Shown here: positions 1 through 5,484 of the stretch, piece after piece
Numbering within the stretch: position 1 is the first letter of the stretch
How the letters are laid out: each line of letters begins with the position of its first letter
NCBI GenBank assembly: GCA_945907085.1
Contig: CAMDSS010000063.1
Coordinates: 1-8,935 of the forward strand
Length of the DNA: 8,935 nucleotides
Direction: 5' to 3'
Source: Cyanobium sp. NIES-981
GTDB taxonomy: Bacteria; Cyanobacteriota; Cyanobacteriia; PCC-6307; Cyanobiaceae
Program-made: the position numbers and the translations under genes
The notes under the pieces: generated by a model
Database searches by the model: none
What the model was told of the DNA's origin: nothing
The model's input: only the letters and a program-made list of their open reading frames with translations

Positions 1-1553
1 GCATTGTCGATTGGTTGGCCGATGCTTTCCAAACTGAGCACTCCATCGATCTGCGTCGCGACCGTCAAGCCCTGCAGCGCCTGACCGAGGCCTCGGAGAA
101 GGCCAAGCAGGAGCTCTCGGGTGTGCTCAGCACCCCCATCTCCCTTCCCTTCATAGCCACGGGACCTGATGGCCCCCTGCATATCGAAACCAGCCTCGAG
201 CGCCGAACCTTTGAATCCCTCTGTCCAGATCTGCTGGATCGGCTGCTGAGACCGGTTCAAAGGGCCCTGCGGGATTCGGGCCTGGCAGCCGATGACATCG
301 ACGATGTGGTGCTGGTGGGTGGCTCGAGCCGCATGCCCATGGTTCAGGAGATGGTGCGCACCTTGATCCCCCTGGAACCTTGCCAATCGGTGAACCCCGA
401 TGAGGTGGTCGCCATCGGCGCAGCCGTGCAAGCCGGGATTCTCACCGGTGAGCTGCGCGACCTCATGCTCAATGACGTCACCCCCCTATCCCTTGGTTTG
501 GAAACCATTGGTGGGGTGATGAAGGTCTTGATCCCCCGCAACACCTCGATTCCTGTTCGCAAAAGCGACCTCTTCAGCACCTCAGAGCCCAACCAAAACT
601 CCGTAGAGATCCACGTGCTCCAAGGGGAGCGCCAGATGACGGAGGGCAACAAGTCGCTGGGTCGCTTCCGCCTCTCGGGCATTCCCCCGGCCCCCCGGGG
701 CGTGCCCCAGGTCCAGGTGTCCTTCGACATCGACGCCAATGGCCTGCTGCAGGTTTCCGCCACCGATCGCACCACCGGGCGCCAACAGAGCGTCACGATC
801 CAAGGGGGTTCCAACCTCAGCGAAGAGGAGATCACTCAGCTGCTCCAGGAGGCGGAACAGAAAGCCACCGAAGACCGCCGCAAACGGGCCGAAGTCGACC
901 GCAGCAACCGGGCCCAAACCCTGGTGGCCCAGGCCGAACGCCGCCTGCGGGATGCGTCCCTTGAGCTGGGTCCCTACGGGGCCGAGCGCCAACAGCGCGC
1001 CGTCGAAATGGCCGTGCGGGAAGTTCAAGACCTCCTGGCCCTCAACTCCAAGGCCGAAAACGACCTGGCCGATCTGGACATGGCTGTCAGCCAATTGCAG
1101 GAAGCCCTGTTTGGCCTCAACCGCCGGCTGATGACGGAACGGCGTTCTGATCAAGGCCCCCTGCAGGGCCTTAAGAACACCCTGGGCTCCCTGAAAGACG
1201 AATTGTTCGCCGATGACGACTGGGACGATTGGAATCGTCCGGGCAATGATCCCTGGTCCATGCCGCCCCCCCGCATTGGCGGTGAGTTCGATCGGCGCAA
1301 CAGCTACGAGCGAAACAATTTCGAACGCAATAGTTACGAGCGCGATAGCTTCGAGCGCGATAGTTACGGTCGAACTCCAGCGCTCGAGCGGTCAAGGGAT
1401 AGGCCCACCCAAGGGTGGGGTGACCCAGCCCCAGACCAGTGGCGCGAGCCGGCACCAAGCCGCTGGGATGGGGACGGTGCACCGCCTGAGCGGCCAAGAC
1501 CGGCCTCCAGGCCAACTCAGTTCCGTGACGACGACCCCTGGGGCGACAGGTGA
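1..1553 (+). CDS. dnaK: DnaK-type Hsp70 chaperone with long C-terminal tail, 5' partial
   Basis: ATP-driven chaperone that binds exposed hydrophobic peptides. The window opens inside the gene: the frame is open from base 3, and the first residues align with the nucleotide-binding domain near E. coli residue 235, so roughly the first third is missing. Visible in order: the end of the ATPase domain with VLVGGSSRMPMVQ (about 312-350) and NPDEVVAIGAAVQ (about 393-431); the interdomain linker LMLNDVTPLSLG (about 462-497); the beta substrate-binding domain with HVLQGER, NKSLGRF and PPAPRGVPQ (about 612-710); a helical lid (about 820-1140); then about 140 residues of low-complexity tail rich in Arg, Pro, Asp, Trp and Tyr, ending DDDPWGDR. 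The full protein would be near 750 residues against 638 in E. coli. A long tail plus an adjacent J-protein gene resembles cyanobacterial DnaK3, but I cannot separate DnaK3 from DnaK1 with certainty. Its stop codon overlaps the dnaJ start. Confidence 0.95.
   Translation, partial: IVDWLADAFQTEHSIDLRRDRQALQRLTEASEKAKQELSGVLSTPISLPFIATGPDGPLHIETSLERRTFESLCPDLLDRLLRPVQRALRDSGLAADDIDDVVLVGGSSRMPMVQEMVRTLIPLEPCQSVNPDEVVAIGAAVQAGILTGELRDLMLNDVTPLSLGLETIGGVMKVLIPRNTSIPVRKSDLFSTSEPNQNSVEIHVLQGERQMTEGNKSLGRFRLSGIPPAPRGVPQVQVSFDIDANGLLQVSATDRTTGRQQSVTIQGGSNLSEEEITQLLQEAEQKATEDRRKRAEVDRSNRAQTLVAQAERRLRDASLELGPYGAERQQRAVEMAVREVQDLLALNSKAENDLADLDMAVSQLQEALFGLNRRLMTERRSDQGPLQGLKNTLGSLKDELFADDDWDDWNRPGNDPWSMPPPRIGGEFDRRNSYERNNFERNSYERDSFERDSYGRTPALERSRDRPTQGWGDPAPDQWREPAPSRWDGDGAPPERPRPASRPTQFRDDDPWGDR
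1296..1370 (+). repeat. Five 15-base in-frame tandem repeats in the dnaK tail
   Basis: Five consecutive 15-base units follow the consensus CGC-RAY-AGY-TWC-GAG. They encode the pentapeptide Arg-(Asn/Asp)-(Ser/Asn)-(Tyr/Phe)-Glu, with Gly replacing the last Glu. The units start at 1296, 1311, 1326, 1341 and 1356. Most differences are at third codon positions (AGC/AGT, CGC/CGA, AAC/AAT) or are Tyr/Phe and Asn/Asp swaps. This pattern suggests repeat expansion followed by selection on the peptide. Confidence 0.9.
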
Positions 1554-2530
1554 CGTCTGTGACCCGTAGTCCAACAAGCCAGGATTATTGGTCTGTGCTG
1601 GGGCTTTCCCCCGGGGCCGATGGCACCAGCTTGAAGCGGGCCTTTCGGACCCAGGCCAGGCGCTGGCATCCCGATCTCAACGCCAACGACCCGAGGGCTG
1701 AAGACCAATTCAAATTGGTGAATGAGGCCTATGCGGTGCTCTCTGATCCGCTCAAAAGGCAGCTTTGGGAGGCGGCTAATGGGGAGGATCCCGGCGATGC
1801 AGTTAACGGCACCGAGAGCGATCCTTTCGCCAGGGGCTTTCCCGACTTTGAGGACTACCTCGCCGAATTGTTTGGCGACCGCCGGGCCAAGCGCCGGGAG
1901 CGTGAGGGTGTCTATGAACCGGATCGAGCTTCGGATCAGGCTTCGGATCGAGTCAGGGAGCAGGTGAGGGCGCGGCCCCAGGAAGGCCCCCCCGCTGGCC
2001 AGGTCGCCACGGCACCGGCCGCACCGCCGCCAGTAGCGGCCACCACCGATTTGGAATCTATGGTGGAGCTCACGCCCGAGCAGGCCCTCCAGGGTGAACG
2101 CGTCGAGCTCGAGCTCGCCAATGGCACTTGCATTGAGGTGTGGACACCGCCCTTTGCTGGGGATGGTTGGCGATTGAGATTGGAAGGTGTGGCCGAAGGC
2201 GGAGCCGATCACTTCCTCCAGCTGCGGGTGCGGACCGCCGACGGGCTTCGGGTTGATGGGCTGCGCATTCTCTACAAGTTGGAACTGACGCCTGCTGAAG
2301 CTGCCCTGGGCTGCGGGGTTGTCGTGCCGACCCTGCGGGGTCCGGTGAAAATGACCGTTCCAGCAGGTTCCTCCAGCGGTCGCCTGCTCCGTCTTCGGGG
2401 TCGTGGATTGGAGTGGTCCGAGCAGCGTGGCGACCAGATCGTTGAAATCAAGATCGTTGTTCCCGAGGAGCTCAGTGAGGCGGAGGTCGCCCTTTACCGC
2501 AGGCTCGAAGAACTGGCCCAGGGGGCCTAA
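1550..2530 (+). CDS. dnaJ: DnaJ-family co-chaperone, type II (no zinc finger)
   Basis: Hsp40 co-chaperone that stimulates Hsp70 ATPase and delivers clients, presumably to the DnaK encoded immediately upstream. The J domain spans about residues 12-76, with the diagnostic HPD at 40-42. Next comes a DFEDYLAELFGD stretch (99-110) that resembles the DIF-type motif of the Gly/Phe region, though Gly is scarce. A charged then Ala/Pro-rich linker (about 111-166) contains a DxAS tandem repeat. From about 168 to 326 lies the C-terminal substrate-binding fold, with the typical end GRLLRLRGRGLEWSEQRGDQ. There are no CxxCxGxG zinc motifs, so this is a CbpA-like class. The GTG at 1550 overlaps the dnaK stop (GTGA). 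A second GTG at 1559 is preceded by AGGTGA (1548-1553) at Shine-Dalgarno spacing and is an equally good start, changing only three residues. Confidence 0.93.
   Translation: MTSVTRSPTSQDYWSVLGLSPGADGTSLKRAFRTQARRWHPDLNANDPRAEDQFKLVNEAYAVLSDPLKRQLWEAANGEDPGDAVNGTESDPFARGFPDFEDYLAELFGDRRAKRREREGVYEPDRASDQASDRVREQVRARPQEGPPAGQVATAPAAPPPVAATTDLESMVELTPEQALQGERVELELANGTCIEVWTPPFAGDGWRLRLEGVAEGGADHFLQLRVRTADGLRVDGLRILYKLELTPAEAALGCGVVVPTLRGPVKMTVPAGSSSGRLLRLRGRGLEWSEQRGDQIVEIKIVVPEELSEAEVALYRRLEELAQGA
1921..1953 (+). repeat. 12-base in-frame tandem repeat in the dnaJ linker
   Basis: The unit GGATCGAGCTTC (1921-1932) is followed by GGATCAGGCTTC (1933-1944) and a third, partial copy, GGATCGAGTC. Read in the dnaJ frame from 1922, it gives Asp-Arg-Ala-Ser, Asp-Gln-Ala-Ser, Asp-Arg-Val. 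It lies in the linker between the J domain and the substrate-binding domain, where length changes are probably tolerated. Confidence 0.8.
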
Positions 2531-2583
2531 GGCTCCACACCGGTGAGAGACTGAAGCCAACCTTGAGCCTCAATAGCGCCCCT

Positions 2584-3021
2584 ATGTCGGTGCATGTCCT
2601 CCTTTTCGATTCCGGCAGCGACCAGGAGGGAATCCATTCGCTCGAGCTGAATGGCCGCACGGTGGTGTTGCTGTTTGAGGATCGCGATGACGCCGAGCGT
2701 TACGCCGGCCTGCTGGAAGCCCAGGACTTCCCCATTCCCACGGTGGAACTGTTGGATCGGGAAGAAATGGAGTTGTTTTGCAGCCAGGCTGGCTACGAGG
2801 CCCGCTTTGTTCCCTCAGGCTTCCTGCCAGAAAGTGCGGAAGATCGCCTGTTTATTGCGCCACCGGAGCGCAACATGGATGTGGCCAATTGGCAGGATTC
2901 GGACGACGGGAGCGACGCTGCACCAGCTACCAATTCCGGTGGTATGACCACAGCTGAACCGATCGAAAGTGCTGATCCAGAGCTGGAAGCCTTTCGCCGC
3001 CAACTCGAGGGCCTGCTGTGA
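2584..3021 (+). CDS. DUF3110 domain protein, function unknown
   Basis: Small cytosolic protein of 145 residues with no signal peptide or membrane segment. I recognise it as DUF3110, a family of cyanobacteria and plastid-bearing plants, from the N-terminal strand VHVLLFD, then EGIHSLEL, VVLLFEDRDDAERYAGLLEAQDFP and VELLDREEMELFC, followed by a FLPE segment. The globular part ends near residue 95. After it comes an acidic, Ala/Ser-rich spacer and a short amphipathic helix (DPELEAFRRQLEGLL) at the C terminus. I chose the ATG at 2584 because MSVHVLLF begins at the family's first strand; a TTG at 2563 in the same frame would add seven residues. No clear Shine-Dalgarno sequence precedes either. It lies 53 bases after dnaJ and overlaps the murQ start by four bases. 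Its biochemical role is not known to me. Confidence 0.85.
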   Translation: MSVHVLLFDSGSDQEGIHSLELNGRTVVLLFEDRDDAERYAGLLEAQDFPIPTVELLDREEMELFCSQAGYEARFVPSGFLPESAEDRLFIAPPERNMDVANWQDSDDGSDAAPATNSGGMTTAEPIESADPELEAFRRQLEGLL

Positions 3022-3956
3022 GCCTGAAGGCCCATGGGGATCGCGGTCACTTGCTGACCGAACAGCCCCACCCCTCCAGTGAAACCCTCGACCAGCTGGA
3101 CACCCAGGCCTTGGTTGACCTGTTTTTGCAGAACGACCTCGATGCCCAGCGGGCCGTCGAGGCTGCTGGGGAACATTTGGCTGCGGCCATCGACCAGGTA
3201 GCCGCCCGACTCAACGCGGGCGGCCGGTTGTTCTATCTCGGTGCCGGCACTTCGGGCCGGCTTGGGGTGTTGGATGCGGCCGAGTGTCCCCCCACCTTTT
3301 GCAGCCCACCGGAGTTGGTGCAAGGGGTTCTCGCCGGCGGGTCTGCAGCCCTGCTGCGCAGCTCTGAGGGTCTGGAAGATTTGGCCGAGGCAGGGGTTGC
3401 TGACCTGGAAGAACGGGGCTTTTGCCAGGCTGATTGCCTGGTTGGCATTGCCGCAGGCGGAACCACCCCCTACGTGTTGGGGGGGTTGAACCATGCCCAA
3501 TCCATCGGTGCCTTGGCCATTGCCATGGCCTGTGTTCCCTCGGACCAGGCACCCATGCCCTGTTCGATCAACATTCGGCTGCTCACCGGTCCTGAATTGC
3601 TGGCGGGGTCCACCCGGCTCAAGGCCGGTACGGCAACCAAGATGGCGCTCAAGATCCTCTCGACCGGGGTCATGGTGCGACTGGGCAAGGTTTATGGAAA
3701 CCGCATGGTCGATGTGGCGGTGTCCAACGCCAAACTCGAGGACCGGGCCTTGCGCATCCTGCGCGATTTGGCGGGAGTGGCCAGGGAACCTGGCAGAGAC
3801 CTGCTTCACAGGGCCCAAGGTTCGGTGAAATTGGCCTTGCTGATGGCGGCTACCGGGTTGGATGCGGCCGAAGCGGCAGAGAGGCTGCGCCAGTTCGGCC
3901 CCAGCCTGCGCCACACCCTGGAGGCCTGCGGCGCCTCCCTCATCGCCATCCCCTAG
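3018..3956 (+). CDS. murQ: N-acetylmuramic acid 6-phosphate etherase
   Basis: Lyase-type etherase that removes D-lactate from MurNAc-6-phosphate to give GlcNAc-6-phosphate, a step in recovering peptidoglycan sugars in the cytosol. At 312 residues it has the normal MurQ length and a single SIS domain. Clear signatures are GGRLFYLGAGTSGRLGVLDA (68-87), AAECPPTF (87-94), EGLED (117-121), AGTATKMALKILSTG (about 208-222) and VYGNRMVDV. Glu89 and Glu120 align with E. coli Glu83 and Glu114, the catalytic pair. The loop written GIAASGRTPY in E. coli reads GIAAGGTTPY here (143-152). The GTG start at 3018 overlaps the preceding stop as GTGA and has GAGGG (3007-3011) six bases upstream, a good ribosome-binding site. 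Older annotations call this family a glucokinase regulator; the etherase assignment is better supported. Confidence 0.94.
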   Translation: MSLKAHGDRGHLLTEQPHPSSETLDQLDTQALVDLFLQNDLDAQRAVEAAGEHLAAAIDQVAARLNAGGRLFYLGAGTSGRLGVLDAAECPPTFCSPPELVQGVLAGGSAALLRSSEGLEDLAEAGVADLEERGFCQADCLVGIAAGGTTPYVLGGLNHAQSIGALAIAMACVPSDQAPMPCSINIRLLTGPELLAGSTRLKAGTATKMALKILSTGVMVRLGKVYGNRMVDVAVSNAKLEDRALRILRDLAGVAREPGRDLLHRAQGSVKLALLMAATGLDAAEAAERLRQFGPSLRHTLEACGASLIAIP

Positions 3957-3971
3957 GGGAAGCCTCCCTAG
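3953..3971. terminator. Hairpin joining the murQ and mtnP stop codons
   Basis: CTAGGG (3953-3958) pairs with CCCTAG (3966-3971) around a 7-base loop, and GG/CC pairing can extend it with a bulge. The murQ stop TAG (3954-3956) lies in the left arm and the mtnP stop (TAG on the - strand, 3968-3970) in the right arm. There is no T-run directly after it on either strand, so an intrinsic terminator is only possible. The structure could also block 3' exonucleases on both mRNAs. Confidence 0.45.
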
Positions 3972-4888
3972 CGAAAGCTCCCCCAATAGGGAGCGGTAAA
4001 GAGGTCGGTCCTGCGGCGGGTGCTGGCAGGAACTTCCTCCTTGGGGGTCATCAGGGCATGGCGCAGGGCATGGTGGGCACTACTGGGAATGCGATGGACG
4101 GCGAGGCGTTCGGCGGTCATGCGCACGATCTGCTGGGCCAGGGCCGCATTGGCGCGGAGGTTGTCGATCACCATCTCCACGCTGACGCTGGCGTGTTCCT
4201 GGTGCCAGCAGTCGTAGTCGGTAGCCATCGCCAGGGTGCTGTAGGCGATTTCCGCCTCCCGAGCGAGGCGAGCCTCGGTGTGGTTGGTCATACCGATCAC
4301 GGAACAGCCCCAGCTTCGGTACAGCTCCGATTCGGCCCGGGTTGAGAAGGCAGGGCCCTCCATACAGAGGTAGGTGCCGCCCCGGTGCAAGCTGCGGCCC
4401 TCTGGCATCAGGCTCTCGCCCACATCCGAGAGCAGCCGGCTCAAGGCGGGGCAAAAGGGATCGGCAAAGCCCACGTGGGCGACCAGCCCATCGCCAAAGA
4501 GGGTGGTCGGTCGCTGATGGGTTCGATCAATGAACTGATCCGGCACCACCATGTCCAAAGGGCGCACATGCTCCTGCAGGGAGCCCACCGCCGACACCGA
4601 CAGAATCCACCGCACCCCCAAAGAGCGCAAGGCCCAGATATTGGCCTGGTAGGGAACCTCGCTGGGGGTGAAACTGTGGTGGCGCCCATGGCGGGCCAGG
4701 AACACCACCTCAAGGTCGCCGATGCGGCCTAACCGCAGGGCATCCGAGGGTTTGCCATAGGGGGTTTTGATCTTGAGTTTGCGGACGTCCTCGAGGCCAT
4801 CCATGGCGTAGAGGCCACTGCCGCCAATCACGCCCAGGCGAGCGGTTTGGAGATCGAGCTCGATCGAATCCTGTTTGGCGCTGGCCAT
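3968..4888 (-). CDS. mtnP: S-methyl-5'-thioadenosine phosphorylase
   Basis: Phosphorolysis of methylthioadenosine to adenine and 5-methylthioribose-1-phosphate, a salvage of adenine and methionine sulfur after polyamine or related synthesis. The 306 residues match the human MTAP pattern throughout: LGVIGGSGLY (18-27, phosphate-binding Gly-Ser), TPYGKPSDALRLG (42-54), ARHGRHHSFTPSEVPYQANIWAL (65-87), VPDQFIDRT (115-123), MEGPAFSTRAESELYRSWG (176-194), IGMTNHTEA (198-206) and ATDYDCWH (222-229). The Asp residues of DYD (224, 226) occupy the positions that select a 6-aminopurine, which argues for MTA over inosine or guanosine. The ATG at 4888 lies 19 residues before the first strand and has no purine-rich ribosome-binding site. 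It converges with murQ and diverges from the cyclophilin gene. Confidence 0.94.
   Translation of the reverse strand: MASAKQDSIELDLQTARLGVIGGSGLYAMDGLEDVRKLKIKTPYGKPSDALRLGRIGDLEVVFLARHGRHHSFTPSEVPYQANIWALRSLGVRWILSVSAVGSLQEHVRPLDMVVPDQFIDRTHQRPTTLFGDGLVAHVGFADPFCPALSRLLSDVGESLMPEGRSLHRGGTYLCMEGPAFSTRAESELYRSWGCSVIGMTNHTEARLAREAEIAYSTLAMATDYDCWHQEHASVSVEMVIDNLRANAALAQQIVRMTAERLAVHRIPSSAHHALRHALMTPKEEVPASTRRRTDLFTAPYWGSFR
3977..3994 (-). terminator. Hairpin followed by TTT at the 3' end of mtnP
   Basis: On the - strand GCTCCC-TATTGG-GGGAGC forms a 6-base-pair GC-rich stem with a 6-base loop, followed by TTTCGC and the mtnP stop. It lies within the last nine codons of mtnP and resembles a weak intrinsic terminator, but the T-run is only three bases. 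Together with the neighbouring stop-codon hairpin it makes a tandem stem-loop at this convergent junction. Confidence 0.4.
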
Positions 4889-4967
4889 GGGGGGCGGGGC
4901 GAATCACGCCATTGTTGCCCCATGCACCACGGCGGCCCCATACAGTCTCTTTTTTGCGTCTTTCCCC
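4889..4967. promoter_or_regulatory. Divergent promoter region, mtnP / cyclophilin
   Basis: This 79-base gap between two divergent genes must hold at least the cyclophilin promoter. The best candidate is a TACAGT -10-like hexamer at 4941-4946, followed by a T-rich stretch and the GTG start 21 bases later, which would leave a short leader. No convincing -35 hexamer stands at 16-18 bases upstream. I see no clear promoter elements for mtnP. Confidence 0.35.
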
Positions 4968-5408
4968 GTGACCAAAGCCCTGATGGACACCGAAGCCGGC
5001 ACCATCGAAATTGAACTCTTCGATGCCGACGCCCCTGGCACCGTGGCCAATTTCGTCAAGCTGGCGGAGTCAGGCTTCTACGACGGTCTGGCCTTCCACC
5101 GCGTGATTGATGGCTTCATGGCCCAGGGCGGTTGCCCAAACAGCCGTGAAGGTGCTCCCGGCATGGCTGGTACCGGTGGCCCTGGCTACCAGATCAACTG
5201 CGAGATCAACCCCAACAAGCACCAGGCCGGCACCTTCTCGATGGCCCACGCCGGCAAGAACACCGGGGGATCCCAGTTCTTTCTCTGCCATGAAGCCCAA
5301 CCCCACCTCGATGGTGTGCACACCGTCTTTGGCCACACCGGCAACATGGACGTGGTGCTGGCTGTGAAGAAGGGCACCAAGATCAACAAGGTCACCATTC
5401 AGAAGTGA
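4968..5408 (+). CDS. Cyclophilin-type peptidyl-prolyl cis-trans isomerase
   Basis: Cytosolic prolyl isomerase that speeds cis-trans isomerisation of X-Pro bonds during folding; no signal peptide or membrane segment. With 146 residues it is a minimal single-domain cyclophilin. The signature FHRVIDGFMAQGG (43-55) supplies the catalytic Arg, Phe, Met and Gln. FSMAHAGKNTGGSQFFLCHE (90-109) and LDGVHTVFG (114-122) complete the active site. The position of the cyclosporin-contacting Trp of human cyclophilin A (EWLDG) is His113 here (PHLDG), as in other bacterial forms that bind the drug weakly. I chose the GTG at 4968, giving MTKALMDTEAGTIEIELFD, because this matches the family start; an in-frame ATG at 4887 would add a non-homologous N terminus overlapping mtnP. 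Its stop codon lies inside the first unit of a tandem repeat. It may be catalogued under ppi or ppiB names. Confidence 0.93.
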   Translation: MTKALMDTEAGTIEIELFDADAPGTVANFVKLAESGFYDGLAFHRVIDGFMAQGGCPNSREGAPGMAGTGGPGYQINCEINPNKHQAGTFSMAHAGKNTGGSQFFLCHEAQPHLDGVHTVFGHTGNMDVVLAVKKGTKINKVTIQK

Positions 5409-5472
5409 TCGTCCAGACGTGATCCTGCAGGGGTGATCATCCAGGTGATCCCCCAGAGGTGTCATTCCAGGC
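5405..5472. repeat. Five degenerate 14-base tandem repeats (GTGATC-N2-CCAG type)
   Basis: Units begin at 5405, 5419, 5433, 5445 and 5459, with consensus GTGATCnnCCAGnn. The third unit is 12 bases, the second reads TGCAG at the CCAG position, and the fifth has GTGTCATTCCAG. The array starts in the last codons of the cyclophilin gene, includes its TGA stop, and fills most of the gap before the converging ribBA stop. Confidence 0.75.
5430..5454. terminator. Stem-loop inside the 14-base repeat array
   Basis: GGGG (5430-5433), one bulged T, and GATCA (5435-5439) pair with TGATC (5446-5450) and CCCC (5451-5454) across a 6-base loop TCCAGG. That is nine base pairs with one bulge. It is well placed to end transcripts of the cyclophilin gene and possibly ribBA, but no T-run follows, so a factor-independent terminator is not established. 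Confidence 0.4.
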
Positions 5473-5484
5473 GGAATCAGCGGC

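Noticed and set aside
2105..2116. Palindrome GAGCTCGAGCTC in dnaJ
   Set aside because: It is a simple consequence of the codons for Glu-Leu-Glu-Leu in a beta strand; no regulatory context.
1517..2560. Long open frame of 347 codons on the - strand opposite dnaJ
   Set aside because: The opposite strand encodes a clear J-protein with an HPD motif. The antisense translation has no recognisable motif, and long antisense frames are expected in GC-rich coding DNA.
2531..2583. Possible stem between AGGCTC (2530-2535) and GAGCCT (2565-2570) in the dnaJ-DUF3110 gap
   Set aside because: Only six base pairs with a 29-base loop and no T-run; too weak to call a terminator or attenuator.
2793..3986. Open frame of 397 codons on the - strand opposite DUF3110 and murQ
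   Set aside because: It spans two well-supported genes and their junction and shows no family pattern; it is a by-product of codon bias.
4852..4865. Perfect 14-base palindrome GATCGAGCTCGATC near the 5' end of mtnP
   Set aside because: It encodes ordinary residues (about 8-12) of MtnP, and a palindrome of this length is expected about once in every one to two windows of this size by chance. It could be an operator, but nothing else supports that.
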